This document shows positions 36,877-45,963 of a stretch of DNA of 64,000 bases, piece after piece. The DNA is from Blastomonas ursincola (lineage in GTDB: Bacteria > Pseudomonadota > Alphaproteobacteria > Sphingomonadales > Sphingomonadaceae), in NCBI RefSeq assembly GCF_013607875.1, contig NZ_VDES01000002.1:823638-887637 (forward strand). Direction: 5' to 3'. Under the pieces are notes generated by a model that saw only the letters and a program-made list of their open reading frames with translations, had not been told where the DNA came from and searched no databases. Each line of letters opens with the position of its first letter. Within the stretch, counting starts at the first letter, position 1. The position numbers and the translations under genes were made by a program.

Positions 36877-37511
36877 TGGCCTGGACCCGTGACGAGATGG
36901 CGGCGCGCGCCGCGAAGGAATTGCAGGACGGCTTTTATGTGAACCTGGGCATCGGCATTCCGACGCTGGTGGCGAACCATGTGCCCGAAGGCATCGAGGT
37001 GACGCTTCAGTCGGAAAACGGCATGCTCGGCATCGGCCCGTTCCCGTTGGAGGGCGAAGAGGATGCAGACCTGATCAACGCGGGCAAGCAGACGATCAGC
37101 GAGCTCGCCTCGTCGAGCTATTTCAGCTCGTCGGACAGCTTCGCGATGATCCGCGGCGGGCATATCGATCTCACCGTGCTCGGCGCGATGGAAGTCGCCG
37201 AAAATGGCGACATCGCCAACTGGATGATCCCCGGCAAGATGATCAAGGGCATGGGCGGGGCGATGGACCTGGTCGCGGGCGTCAAGAAGATCATCGTCGT
37301 GATGGAGCACACCAGCAAGAACGGCGACCCCAAGTTCATCCCGGCCTGCACGCTGCCGCTGACCGGCAAGAATGTGGTCGACATGATCATCACCGATCTC
37401 GCGGTGTTCCAGCGGCCCGACCATGACAGCCCGTTCAAGCTGATCGAGCTCGCCCCCGGCGTCACGGCAGAAGAGGTCGCCGCCAAGACCACCGCGCACT
37501 ACGTCAGCTGA
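36876..37511 (+). CDS. scoB: 3-oxoacid CoA-transferase subunit B
   Basis: A 211-residue beta subunit. It has [17 protein letters not shown], the active-site segment [12 protein letters not shown] with the glutamate that forms the CoA thioester, and [14 protein letters not shown]. Length is normal. It is separated from scoA by the phosphatase gene but remains in the same operon, since the ATG overlaps the previous stop by one base. Confidence 0.95.
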   Translation: MAWTRDEMAARAAKELQDGFYVNLGIGIPTLVANHVPEGIEVTLQSENGMLGIGPFPLEGEEDADLINAGKQTISELASSSYFSSSDSFAMIRGGHIDLTVLGAMEVAENGDIANWMIPGKMIKGMGGAMDLVAGVKKIIVVMEHTSKNGDPKFIPACTLPLTGKNVVDMIITDLAVFQRPDHDSPFKLIELAPGVTAEEVAAKTTAHYVS

Positions 37512-37521
37512 GCGGGGCAGG

Positions 37522-38427
37522 ATGAAGCGCTCGACCAAGCTGGGACTGGGCGCTGCTGTCGCGCTGCTCGGTGGTTTCGGCACTTATGCCGCAACGACAT
37601 CGCCGCCGCTGCTGCTGAGCCAGCTCGATGCGATGATGGGGGGCGGCAAGGGCGCGGCGCTGGTGACGCAGGGCGTTCGCTTCGGCAGCCACGGTCAGAC
37701 GCTCGATGTCTGGCGCGCCGAGACCGCTGCCCATAACGACAGGCGCCCGGTGCTGATCTTCTGGCACGGCGGCGGCTGGGTGAAGGGGGCGCGTCAGGAT
37801 TACGCCTTTGCCGGACGCGCCTTTGCGCGCCAGGGCTTTGTCGTCGTGATCCCCGATTACCGCAAGGTGCCGGATGTGCGCTTTCCCGCCTTTGTCGAGG
37901 ATGGCGCGGAGGCGGTCGCTTGGGTGCGCGACAATATCGCGCGCTATGGCGGCGACCCCAAGCGCATCGCGTTTTCGGGTCATTCGGCGGGCGCGCATAC
38001 GGCCGTGCTGCTGGCGCTCGACCCGCGCTGGCTCAAGGCCGCCGATGTCGATCCCGGCATCGTCAAGGCGGTGGTGGGATTGAGCGGTCCGTACGATTTC
38101 TACCCCTTCACGACCAAGCGCTCGATCGACGCGATGTCGCATTATCCCGACCCCAAGCTCACCCAGCCGATCGAACAGGCGCGCGCCGATGCACCGCCGA
38201 CGCTGTTGGTGACCAGCACCAGGGACGAGACCGTCCGCCCGCGCAACGCGATCAACCTGAGCAGGCGGCTCAAGGCACTCGGCGCCCCGGCGGAGCTGAT
38301 CAACTATCGCGGGCTCGACCATGAAGAGGTGGTGATGGCGCTGTCGGTGCCGTTCCGCAGCAAGGGTCCGGTGCTGGCCGACAGCGTCGCGTTCCTCAAC
38401 CGCCATCTGGGCAAGGAGCAGGATTGA
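37522..38427 (+). CDS. alpha/beta hydrolase, HGGGW esterase type
   Basis: A 301-residue exported or membrane-anchored carboxylesterase-like enzyme. The N-terminal 25 residues are hydrophobic (signal or anchor). FWHGGGWVKG is the oxyanion loop (residues 82-86), GHSAGAH the nucleophile elbow (Ser155), and LDHEEVV contains the likely catalytic His near the C-terminus. It belongs to the hormone-sensitive lipase-like group. It starts 10 bases after scoB and may be in the same transcript. Confidence 0.85.
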   Translation: MKRSTKLGLGAAVALLGGFGTYAATTSPPLLLSQLDAMMGGGKGAALVTQGVRFGSHGQTLDVWRAETAAHNDRRPVLIFWHGGGWVKGARQDYAFAGRAFARQGFVVVIPDYRKVPDVRFPAFVEDGAEAVAWVRDNIARYGGDPKRIAFSGHSAGAHTAVLLALDPRWLKAADVDPGIVKAVVGLSGPYDFYPFTTKRSIDAMSHYPDPKLTQPIEQARADAPPTLLVTSTRDETVRPRNAINLSRRLKALGAPAELINYRGLDHEEVVMALSVPFRSKGPVLADSVAFLNRHLGKEQD

Positions 38428-39113
38428 TGGGCTACACCCTTTTCACCGCCAACCGCAATTATTCGAGCTGGTCGCTGCGCCCCTGGCTGCTGATGAAGGC
38501 GCTCGCGCTGCCCTTCGAGGACCGGCTGGTGCCGTTTGCGGGCCCCGACAATTCGGAGGAATTTCGCAGCTTCGCCCCCAATGGCAAGGTGCCCTGTCTG
38601 CACGACGGCGAGGTGATCGTCTGGGATTCGCTGGCGATCGTCGAATATCTGGCCGAGCGGCATCCGGGCGTCTGGCCCGCCGATCGGAACGCCCGCGCCT
38701 GGGCGCGCTGCGCGGCGGCGGAGATGCATTCGGGCTTTTCCCCCTTGCGCAACATCTGCCCGATGAGCGTCGGCGTGCGCGCGGAACTCATCGCGGTGCC
38801 GCCAGCATTGCAGAATGACATCGACCGGATTGGCGCGCTGTTCGCTGAAGGGCTGGACCGGTTCGGCGGCCCCTGGCTGGCGGGTGATAACTTTTCTGCG
38901 GTAGATGCGTTCTTCGCGCCGGTCGCCTATCGCGTGCGCAGCTTCGACCTCAAGATCGGGGCGAAGGGCCAGGCCTGGGTCGAGCATGTCCTCGCCCATC
39001 CCGCGATGCTCGACTGGGAGGCGCAGGCGCTCGCCGAAACCTGGCGCGATCCCGCGCACGAAGAAGAGATCGCCGGCGTCGCGACGATAACCGCGGATTT
39101 CCGTGCAGCCTGA
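38427..39113 (+). CDS. glutathione S-transferase family protein
   Basis: A 228-residue two-domain GST. The thioredoxin-like N-terminal domain starts YTLFTANRNYSSWSLRPWLLMKAL, with the catalytic Ser/Cys position in NYSSWS, and EVIVWDSLAIVEYLAER forms the glutathione-binding helix. The C-terminal domain is helical. ATG 38427 overlaps the preceding stop (TGATG) and AAGGAG lies upstream; the TTG three bases earlier was rejected. The substrate is unknown. Confidence 0.87.
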   Translation: MGYTLFTANRNYSSWSLRPWLLMKALALPFEDRLVPFAGPDNSEEFRSFAPNGKVPCLHDGEVIVWDSLAIVEYLAERHPGVWPADRNARAWARCAAAEMHSGFSPLRNICPMSVGVRAELIAVPPALQNDIDRIGALFAEGLDRFGGPWLAGDNFSAVDAFFAPVAYRVRSFDLKIGAKGQAWVEHVLAHPAMLDWEAQALAETWRDPAHEEEIAGVATITADFRAA

Positions 39114-39172
39114 CCGCCAGCCTGACCCGGAGCGGCGACAGGCCGAATCTTCCCTGACTTGTGCTTAAGCAT

Positions 39173-39243
39173 TTTACAGGGCAGAACGTGTAAAGTGGCT
39201 GACATGCAGGCAATAAGGCATTGCAGCCGGGGCGCAATTTACA
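39173..39243 (+). promoter_or_regulatory. cluster of three TTTACA half-sites upstream of a serine hydrolase gene
   Basis: TTTACA (39173-39178), its inverse TGTAAA (39189-39194) and TTTACA again (39238-39243) surround the probable promoter. The first two form an inverted repeat with a 10-base spacer. This looks like a repressor or activator binding region, but the regulator is unknown. Confidence 0.45.
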
Positions 39244-39256
39244 CATCGGAGATCGC

Positions 39257-40570
39257 ATGAAGCACTGGCTGCGCAGTCCGTTGGTCTGGACCGCAGGCGG
39301 CGTGGCCGCGGGGGCCTTGCTGATCGGCATGAGCGTATCGCGCGGGGGCGGCGTTGTCGTCACCGGCACGCCCGCGATCGCAGCGCAAGCCAGCGCGCCG
39401 CTGATCGACGATGCCAACCTGCCGCTGACGCCCGATCGCTGGCAGGGCAAGGTCGATTATGCCGCGTTGGATGCGCGGATCACCCGGATGATGCGCGATC
39501 CCGAAATGGTGGGCCTCGCCGTCGCCGCGGTCGAGAACGGGCGGCTCACTTTCGTCAACGGATATGGTTTTGCCGATCGCGAGGCCGGCCTGCCGGTGAC
39601 GCCGCAGACCGTGTTCCGCTGGGCCTCGGTCTCCAAGGGCGTGGCGGGAACGCTCGCCTATCAGCTCGCGCAGCAGGGCAAGCTCAGCCTTTCGGCTCCC
39701 TTGTCCTCGTACCACACCACGCTGAAGCTGGCGGGCGGCGCGGAGAACCGGCTGGCCATTCCCGATCTGCTCGCGCACCGGCTGGGCCTTGCGCGCAATG
39801 CCTATGACGGCAAGCTGGAATCGGGCGATCCTGCGCCGATGCTGCGCAACATGCTGTCCACCGTGCCGCAGCAGTGCATGCCGGGCGACTGCCACAGCTA
39901 TCAGAACGTCGCCTATGACGCGTTCAGCGAGATCGTCGCCAATGCCACGAAGACGCCCTATGACCAGCTTGCAGAGCAGATGCTGTTTGCGCCGCTGGGG
40001 ATGAAGAGCGCAGGCCTCGGCATGGCGAACCTGACCGGCGCCAGGAACTGGGCGCGGCCCTATCGCCATCGCCAGGTGCAGACCTTGTCGGACGCCTATT
40101 TCCGCGTGCCTGCCGCTGCGGGCGTCAGCTCGAACATCGTCGATCTGGCGCGCTGGATGGAAGCGCAGATGGGCCAGGCGCCGCAGGTCATCACGCCGGG
40201 CGTGCTCGCGGAGATCCACCGCCCGCGCGTCGCCACCTACAAGGGCGGACGCGGCGGGCCCGAAGCGCTGATCATCAGCCATGGTTACGGCCAGGGTTGG
40301 CGCAGCCATATCTATGACGGACACTGGCTGGTCGGCCATGGCGGTGCGGTCAACGGCTATCGCGCGGTGATGTGGTTCGATCCCGAACGGCGCACCGGCA
40401 TCGTGATGCTGTGGAACAGCGGATCGACCCGGCCCTTCCGGCTGCCCTACGAGTTTTTCGACCAGGTCTATGGCCGCCCGTACAGCGACTGGACCGAGCT
40501 CGACAACGACCCGCGGCTGAACGCGCCGCTGCCGGAAGCCGCGCCCGAGACGATGACGTCCGCGGACTGA
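39257..40570 (+). CDS. serine beta-lactamase-family hydrolase (class C/EstB-like)
   Basis: A 437-residue exported or anchored serine hydrolase. The SxxK motif is SVSK (Ser124, Lys127), the YxN motif is YQN (Tyr215, Asn217), and HGG (361-363) stands for the KTG triad. These mark the beta-lactamase/transpeptidase-like fold of esterases, D-aminopeptidases and penicillin-binding homologues. ATG 39257 has GGAG five bases before it. Whether it cleaves beta-lactams or esters cannot be told. Confidence 0.85.
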   Translation: MKHWLRSPLVWTAGGVAAGALLIGMSVSRGGGVVVTGTPAIAAQASAPLIDDANLPLTPDRWQGKVDYAALDARITRMMRDPEMVGLAVAAVENGRLTFVNGYGFADREAGLPVTPQTVFRWASVSKGVAGTLAYQLAQQGKLSLSAPLSSYHTTLKLAGGAENRLAIPDLLAHRLGLARNAYDGKLESGDPAPMLRNMLSTVPQQCMPGDCHSYQNVAYDAFSEIVANATKTPYDQLAEQMLFAPLGMKSAGLGMANLTGARNWARPYRHRQVQTLSDAYFRVPAAAGVSSNIVDLARWMEAQMGQAPQVITPGVLAEIHRPRVATYKGGRGGPEALIISHGYGQGWRSHIYDGHWLVGHGGAVNGYRAVMWFDPERRTGIVMLWNSGSTRPFRLPYEFFDQVYGRPYSDWTELDNDPRLNAPLPEAAPETMTSAD

Positions 40571-40611
40571 CTCATAAGCCTGCAAGAACATAAGAACCGG
40601 AGAGAAACGCC

Positions 40612-41247
40612 ATGAGCATCGTGCTGCACCATCTGGAATATTCGCGCTCGACCCGCGTGATCTGGCTGCTCGAGGAAATGGGCACGCCCTATGAGATGGT
40701 GCGCCACCAGCGCGATCCGCAGACCTTCCGCGCGCCCCCGGGCCTTGCCGAGGTGCATCCGCTGTCCAAGGCGCCCACGGTGATCGTCGACGGCCATGTC
40801 ATGGTCGAATCGGGCGCGATCATCGAATATCTGATCGAGCGCTTCGGTAGCGAGACCCTTGCCCCGGCGAATGCCAAGGACCGCCCGGCCTATCTCGAAT
40901 GGCTGCATTTTGCTGAAGGCACGATGGCGAGCCCGATCATCTTTTCCGCGCTGGCACCGCGCTTCGGCGGCCTCGGCCCGATGCTCGGCGGCTTCATGGG
41001 CGCGGAAGTCACCAAGCTGCTCGACCATGTCGAACGCGCGGTGACCGGCCATGACTATCTTGTCGGCGACCGGCTGAGCGGTGCCGACATCAACATGGCC
41101 TATCTGCTCGAGGTCGCGACCGCCAGCAAGCAGATCGGTGATCGGCCCCACCTCATCGCCTATCTCGAGCGGCTGCGCGCGCGTCCGGCCTATCAGAAAT
41201 CGATCGAGATCGGCGGACCGATGATCTTCGCCGCGATTTCGGCCTGA
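40612..41247 (+). CDS. glutathione S-transferase
   Basis: A 211-residue GST with N-terminal HHLEYSRSTRVIWLLEEMGTPYE (catalytic Ser in SRSTR) and glutathione-binding VMVESGAIIEYLIERFG. The C-terminal helical domain contains GDRLSGADINMAYLLE. It resembles bacterial GSTs of the zeta/theta-like groups. Its stop abuts the convergent pxpC stop directly, so the two transcripts must overlap. Confidence 0.9.
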   Translation: MSIVLHHLEYSRSTRVIWLLEEMGTPYEMVRHQRDPQTFRAPPGLAEVHPLSKAPTVIVDGHVMVESGAIIEYLIERFGSETLAPANAKDRPAYLEWLHFAEGTMASPIIFSALAPRFGGLGPMLGGFMGAEVTKLLDHVERAVTGHDYLVGDRLSGADINMAYLLEVATASKQIGDRPHLIAYLERLRARPAYQKSIEIGGPMIFAAISA

Positions 41248-42189
41248 TCAGACGAGCGCGAGGCCGGGCAACCACTCGGCCCAGAGCTTCAGCTTCTCGT
41301 GCAGGATCTGTTCGGCCTGATCGGGCTGGACGGGAACCAGCAGCATCGTCGCATTGGGGGCGAGCTGGCCGATCAGATGGCGGTCGGCGCGGATGACCTG
41401 GCCGATGCGTGGATAACCGCCGGTGGTCTGCCCCTCGCAGCCGATGAGATAGGGCAGGCCGTCGGGCGGGCACTGGATGATGCCGGGAAAGACCGCGCCG
41501 CTGCGGATCGGCGCGGCGCTGTTGAGGTCGATCGCATTGCCCTGCAGTTTCAGCCCCATGCGGCTCGACCGCGATGAGACGCGCCAGCGCTTGCGGGCGA
41601 GCGCGGCCATGCCCAGCGCCAGCCGGTCGCTCTCGGGCCCTGCGACTACACGCAGCACGAAGCCATGGCCGAAAAACGGCTGCAGCTCGGGCGGGGTGAC
41701 GAGCGCGGGCGCATCGTCGCCCTGCTTGCCGAGCGCCAGCACATCGCCATCGGCGAACGCGCGTCCTTCCAGCCCGCCAAAGCCCGCGCCGATCAGCGTC
41801 GAGCGCGTGCCGAGCAGTTTGGGCACCTCGATCTCTGCCGATAGCGCGAGATAGACCCGGCACCCGGCCCAGACTCGGCCGATGCTGAGCACATCGCCGG
41901 CCTTGAGGTGCAGCGTCTGGTGCGGTTCGGCTTCCTCGCCATTGATCTGCACCTGGCACGGCGCGCCGGTCACAGCGACAGCGAGTGCGCGATCAGCGCG
42001 GAACTCTGCCGGACCCAGCGTGATCTCGATCGCGGCAGCATCGAGCGGGCGCCCGACCAGCCGGTTGGCGAGCGCCAGGCTCAATCCATCCGCCGCGCCG
42101 CCCGAAGGCACCGCCAGCTTGCGCAACCCGCGATAGGGCGCGGCCTGGAGGCTCGATTGCAGGCCAGCCTTGATGACAGTCAGCGTCAT
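41248..42189 (-). CDS. pxpC: 5-oxoprolinase subunit C
   Basis: A 313-residue biotin-dependent-carboxylase-like domain protein (KipA type) that, with PxpA and PxpB, hydrolyses 5-oxoproline to glutamate using ATP. It begins TVIKAGLQSSLQAAPYRGLRKLAVPSGGAADG and includes TTGGYPRIGQVI near the C-terminus. ATG 42189 overlaps the pxpB stop by ATGA; the longer frame was rejected. Confidence 0.93.
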   Translation of the reverse strand: MTLTVIKAGLQSSLQAAPYRGLRKLAVPSGGAADGLSLALANRLVGRPLDAAAIEITLGPAEFRADRALAVAVTGAPCQVQINGEEAEPHQTLHLKAGDVLSIGRVWAGCRVYLALSAEIEVPKLLGTRSTLIGAGFGGLEGRAFADGDVLALGKQGDDAPALVTPPELQPFFGHGFVLRVVAGPESDRLALGMAALARKRWRVSSRSSRMGLKLQGNAIDLNSAAPIRSGAVFPGIIQCPPDGLPYLIGCEGQTTGGYPRIGQVIRADRHLIGQLAPNATMLLVPVQPDQAEQILHEKLKLWAEWLPGLALV

Positions 42190-42845
42190 GCCGCGCCTCC
42201 CGTCCGCCGGGCGAGTTCGGCTGCATCGATCCGCGCGAACGTCACCGCCTGTCCCGCCTGCAGCAAAGCGGGAGAGGAGGCGTGCGGATCGAACAGCGTC
42301 TCGGCAATCCGCCCGATGATCGGCCAGCCGCCGGGGCTCGCATGCGGATAGAGCCCGCAGATCTGGCCGAGCAGCCCGACCGACCCGGCTTCCACGCGCG
42401 CGCGCGGATCGGCGAGCCGCGGGATGTCGGGGATGCGCGCATCGCAATTGAGATAGGCAAAGCCGGGCTGGAAGCCGAGCATCGCCACGCGCCAGTCTTG
42501 CGCCGCATGCCAGCCGGGCAGCGCGTCGGTGCTTAGCCCGAGCAGCTCGGCGACGATGTCGGCATCATGCGCCCATGGCGCTTCGTAGCAGATATGCAGC
42601 GTCGCAGGCGCGATGGTCGTGGCGGGCGCCGCATCGGCATCGCTCCCGGCCAGCGCCTCGGCCGCTGCGTGCGCGGCCTCCAGGCTGCGCTGGGCGGGGT
42701 CCCAGCTTAGCGACAGGCTGTCGAGCCCCGGCACGATATCGTCCCAGCCACCGCCTTCGGCCGCCGCTGCGAGGGCTGCCACGCGCTCTGCCGGCAAGCC
42801 CTGGATCATCAACCAGTCATCGGCGCAATAGATCGACTGGCTCAT
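42186..42845 (-). CDS. pxpB: 5-oxoprolinase subunit B
   Basis: A 219-residue KipI-type subunit. Characteristic segments are CYEAPWAHDADIVAELLGLS, MLGFQPGFAYL and LPGWHAAQDWRVA. It overlaps pxpA by 29 bases upstream and pxpC by four bases downstream, so the subunits are translated in a block. Confidence 0.93.
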   Translation of the reverse strand: MSQSIYCADDWLMIQGLPAERVAALAAAAEGGGWDDIVPGLDSLSLSWDPAQRSLEAAHAAAEALAGSDADAAPATTIAPATLHICYEAPWAHDADIVAELLGLSTDALPGWHAAQDWRVAMLGFQPGFAYLNCDARIPDIPRLADPRARVEAGSVGLLGQICGLYPHASPGGWPIIGRIAETLFDPHASSPALLQAGQAVTFARIDAAELARRTGGAA

Positions 42846-43608
42846 CGGGCAGCTCTCCAGGGGCTTTTATGGTTATCCCCAAGACTGCCATCTCCCCCGC
42901 AATCCGCAAAGCGGTTTGTTCAGCGCCGGGGCTGTCCGAATGAATGCACAGGCTTTGCGCCATAACATGGATCAGGCTGCCGTCGTTCGCGGCGATCGGC
43001 TCGCCTTTAGCGATAGCGATGGCCTGCGCGGCGCGTTCCGCATCGCTGGCGATCAGCGCGCCCGGCTGGCTGCGCGGGACCAGGCGGCGCACGGGCGTGT
43101 AGCCGCGATCGACAAAGCCCTCGGCGATGAAACGCGCGCCCACCGCGCGCGCCGCTTCCTCGCTCGCCGAATGCGCGAGCCCCACCTGTGCGAGATGCGG
43201 GAAGGCGGCGTGCAGCGCCTCGGCCACCGCCAGCGCCATGTCGGGCCGGTCGGCCAGATCGTTATAGAGCACGCCGTGCGGTTTGATATGCGTGAGCGTC
43301 ACGCGCTCGCGCGCGGCCACGGCCTCGAGCGCCCGGACCTGTTCGAGCAGCGAATCGATCAGATCGGGCAGCAGCATGTCGAGCGACACCCGCCCGAACC
43401 CCGAGCGGTCGGGATAGCTTGGATGCGCGCCCGCCGCGACACCTGCCGCCCTGGCCGCGCGCAGCATCACCGCCATGCTCGCCTCGTCACCTGCATGGCC
43501 GCCGCACGCGATGTTGCAGCTGGAAATATGGCGCATCAGCGCGATGTCGCGGGCCTGTTCCTCCGGCTGTTCGCCCAGATCCGCGTTGAGGTCGATCGAG
43601 CGGTTCAT
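42817..43608 (-). CDS. pxpA: 5-oxoprolinase subunit A (LamB/YcsF family)
   Basis: A 263-residue protein with DLNADLGEQPEEQA at the start, the SSCNIACGGHAGDEASM segment and THIKPHGVLYNDLADRPD, all diagnostic of the YcsF/PxpA family. This subunit holds the probable 5-oxoproline-binding site. Its start overlaps the stop of the NRAMP-like transporter gene by ATGA. The order transporter-pxpA-pxpB-pxpC suggests import or metal supply linked to oxoproline turnover. Confidence 0.94.
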   Translation of the reverse strand: MNRSIDLNADLGEQPEEQARDIALMRHISSCNIACGGHAGDEASMAVMLRAARAAGVAAGAHPSYPDRSGFGRVSLDMLLPDLIDSLLEQVRALEAVAARERVTLTHIKPHGVLYNDLADRPDMALAVAEALHAAFPHLAQVGLAHSASEEAARAVGARFIAEGFVDRGYTPVRRLVPRSQPGALIASDAERAAQAIAIAKGEPIAANDGSLIHVMAQSLCIHSDSPGAEQTALRIAGEMAVLGITIKAPGELPDEPVDLLRR

Positions 43609-44855
43609 GGCCAGAGGCCCGCCGAGCGCAGGATCAATCGCGCGCCCAGCCCCGCGCAGACCAGCACCACCGCGCAGCCGAGAAGATTGGCGATCGGGCC
43701 ATTGGCGAAGGCGCCAAGGCTTTGGCGCCGCGCCGCGACCCAGAGCAGAAAGGCGGCGAGTATCGGAAGCAGCAGCCCGTTGGCCGATTGCGCGATCAGG
43801 ATCAGTTCGACCGGATTCACCGCGAAGAACGCAAAGGCGGTGCCGATCACGACCACGGCGAGCGCGGTGCGCTTGAAGATGCGCGTGCGCCGCACCGGAT
43901 CGTTCGCGCCCCCCGTCATCTCGGCCAGCACATAGCCGGTCGCGAGCGGCGCGGTGAGCGCCGAACTGAAGCCTGCACCCACCAGCCCCAGCGCGAACAC
44001 GATCCGCGCCGGCATGCCGAACAGGCTCTCGAGCCGCAGCGCAATGTCGTCGAGCGGTCCTGCGCCGCTTGCCGTCAGCTTGGCTGTCGCCGCGCCCATG
44101 GTCACGATCGCCATCGACAGCAGCCCGCCCAGCGTCACCGAAAGCCCCGTGTCGAGGTTCGATGCCGCCAGCCCCTCGGCATCCGGCGCGAACTTGCCGC
44201 GCACCGAGGCGGCGTGGAGGAACAGGTTATAAGGCACCACCGTGGTGCCGATCAGCGCGATCGCGGTGAACAGGCTGTCTGCGGGCAGGCGCGGCAGGAA
44301 GCCGCTCAGCACCGCGCCCCAATCGACTCGGATCACCGCAAGGCCGCCGATGAACGCGAGCGACATCGCCAGCACCAGCGCAATCAGCAGCTTTTCCAGC
44401 CAGGCCGGCTTGCCGACCACCACGAGCGCCGCCGCCAGCAGGCCGGTCGCCAGCGCCAGCAGGGCAGGGGAGAGCGTGCCTGCGCCCAGCAGCTTCAGGC
44501 CCGCCGCCGTTCCACTGATATTGCCCGCCTGATAGGCCGAATTGCCGATGGCGAGCGAGGCGAAGATCAGCGCCGCGATGGTCCAGCGCAGCGCAGGATT
44601 TGCCGCCGCCTCCAGGATCGCCTCTGCCAACCCCTGGCCGGTGACGATGGCGACGCGCGCGGCCATGTTTTGCAGGATGATCGTGGCGAGGGTCGCGAAG
44701 ACGAGCGCCCAGAGCAGCGCATAGCCAAAGCCTATGCCTGCACTGGCACAGGCGGTGACGGTGCCGGGGCCGATGAAAGCCGCGGTCACCAGCATCGCGG
44801 GACCGGGGCGGTACCGGGTGACGCTCACAGGCGCCAGGGCCTCTCGCGATACCAT
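43605..44855 (-). CDS. NRAMP-like transporter linked to 5-oxoprolinase genes
   Basis: A 416-residue inner-membrane protein with about 11 hydrophobic helices and the NRAMP fold. The first-helix metal motif, normally DPGN, reads GPGT (residues 29-32), and the sixth-helix motif, normally MPH, reads VPYN (207-210). The Asp, Asn and Met ligands used for manganese or iron are therefore replaced. It is coupled to pxpA by an ATGA overlap. Substrate could be magnesium, another solute, or 5-oxoproline itself; the last is speculation. ATG 44855 was chosen over a longer frame. Confidence 0.8.
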   Translation of the reverse strand: MVSREALAPVSVTRYRPGPAMLVTAAFIGPGTVTACASAGIGFGYALLWALVFATLATIILQNMAARVAIVTGQGLAEAILEAAANPALRWTIAALIFASLAIGNSAYQAGNISGTAAGLKLLGAGTLSPALLALATGLLAAALVVVGKPAWLEKLLIALVLAMSLAFIGGLAVIRVDWGAVLSGFLPRLPADSLFTAIALIGTTVVPYNLFLHAASVRGKFAPDAEGLAASNLDTGLSVTLGGLLSMAIVTMGAATAKLTASGAGPLDDIALRLESLFGMPARIVFALGLVGAGFSSALTAPLATGYVLAEMTGGANDPVRRTRIFKRTALAVVVIGTAFAFFAVNPVELILIAQSANGLLLPILAAFLLWVAARRQSLGAFANGPIANLLGCAVVLVCAGLGARLILRSAGLWP

Positions 44856-45472
44856 TTGGTGATGACGTATTTGGTGCCTTCGCGCACCTTCATGCCATGA
44901 TGGATGGTGGCCGGATTGCAGCTGCCATCGGGACGGCGGTTGTTCCATGCGAGCAGCTTGCCGATCTCGGGCTGGATCGACTTGCCGATGGTCTTGAACC
45001 GGGTCGCGCCGCCCGCTTCGGGTTCGTTCAGATAGATCATGAAGGTCCAGGTCCGCTGGCCGCCGACCGTGGTATAGCGGGTGAAATCCTGGCCCTGCGG
45101 CTCGAAATAGTCGGTATGTGCCTTGAATTCCTGACCCACGGCATAGCGCTGGCCCTGCATCGTCTCACCGAACTGCAGGTCGATGCCCGACAGCGCGCTC
45201 AGCCGCTCGTCGAGCGCGACAACCTCGGGATCGTCGGCGCGCATGTCGCAGGTTTCCGAGGTGCGGAAATAATTGTCGCCATTGGGATCGGCGATGGTCG
45301 ACGGCCTGCGATCGGCATCAATCTTCTCGACGAAGCGCGCGCATTCCTCGGGCGTCAGGAAGTTGCGCAGGATGTACAATTCCATGCGCGGCGTCGGCAC
45401 CTTCTGGATGCCGGGAACCTTGCCCAGCGCCGCGGTGTTGCACTGGTTGCTTGCTGTCTCGCTATCGCTCAT
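44825..45472 (-). CDS. 2-oxoglutarate/Fe(II) dioxygenase, prolyl-4-hydroxylase-like
   Basis: A 215-residue oxygenase. Iron ligands are His119 and Asp121 (AHTDYF) and His191 (IHHGMKV), and Lys201 (GTKYVITKW) should bind the 2-oxoglutarate carboxylate. The core RTWTFMIYLNEPEAGGATRF is typical of P4H-type enzymes. It overlaps the NRAMP-like gene start by 31 bases and probably shares its transcript. The start is uncertain: ATG 45472 or 45481. The substrate is unknown. Confidence 0.85.
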   Translation of the reverse strand: MSDSETASNQCNTAALGKVPGIQKVPTPRMELYILRNFLTPEECARFVEKIDADRRPSTIADPNGDNYFRTSETCDMRADDPEVVALDERLSALSGIDLQFGETMQGQRYAVGQEFKAHTDYFEPQGQDFTRYTTVGGQRTWTFMIYLNEPEAGGATRFKTIGKSIQPEIGKLLAWNNRRPDGSCNPATIHHGMKVREGTKYVITKWYRERPWRL

Positions 45473-45585
45473 CGTCCCCATGCCTCTTACGGCCTTGCCC
45501 CGCCTTGCGAATAGCGGCCTATCGGGGGACGATTCAAGCGGCAAACGGCTGGCGCGGCGTCGCGTTGGCGGCTAAATGGCGGGCC

Positions 45586-45963
45586 ATGCCGCGACGCACC
45601 CGCCCATCCCGCCGAGACTCGGGCTTCAGCCTGCTGGAAATGCTGGTCGCGCTGGCGGTCTTCTCGATCGCCGCGCTCGCGCTGATCAAGCTTCAGGGCG
45701 CGAGCCTGATGCAGACCGCCGAGCTCGACAGCCGCCTCTACAGCGAGATCACCGTGCGCAATCTGGCGGTCGAGGCGCTGACCGATCCCAACCCGCCCGC
45801 GCTCGGCGATACGCAGGGCACGATCAGCAATGCGGGGCGCGATTTCGCCTGGCGACGGACGGCGACGGCGCTGGAAGGGGGCGAACTGCTCAAGGTTGAT
45901 CTGGCGGTGCGCCAGGGGACGGGCCCCGAGGTGACGCTCACCGTGCTGAGGCCGGTGTTATGA
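45586..45963 (+). CDS. gspI: type II secretion minor pseudopilin GspI
   Basis: A 125-residue prepilin-like protein. A basic leader (MPRRTRPSRRDSG) precedes FSLLEMLVALAVFSIAALALI, with Glu at position 5 after the cleavage site. The short globular domain contains RNLAVEALTDP, as in GspI. GspI with J and K forms the tip of the secretion pseudopilus. The stop overlaps gspJ by ATGA. The divergent dioxygenase gene starts 113 bases away. Confidence 0.87.
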   Translation: MPRRTRPSRRDSGFSLLEMLVALAVFSIAALALIKLQGASLMQTAELDSRLYSEITVRNLAVEALTDPNPPALGDTQGTISNAGRDFAWRRTATALEGGELLKVDLAVRQGTGPEVTLTVLRPVL

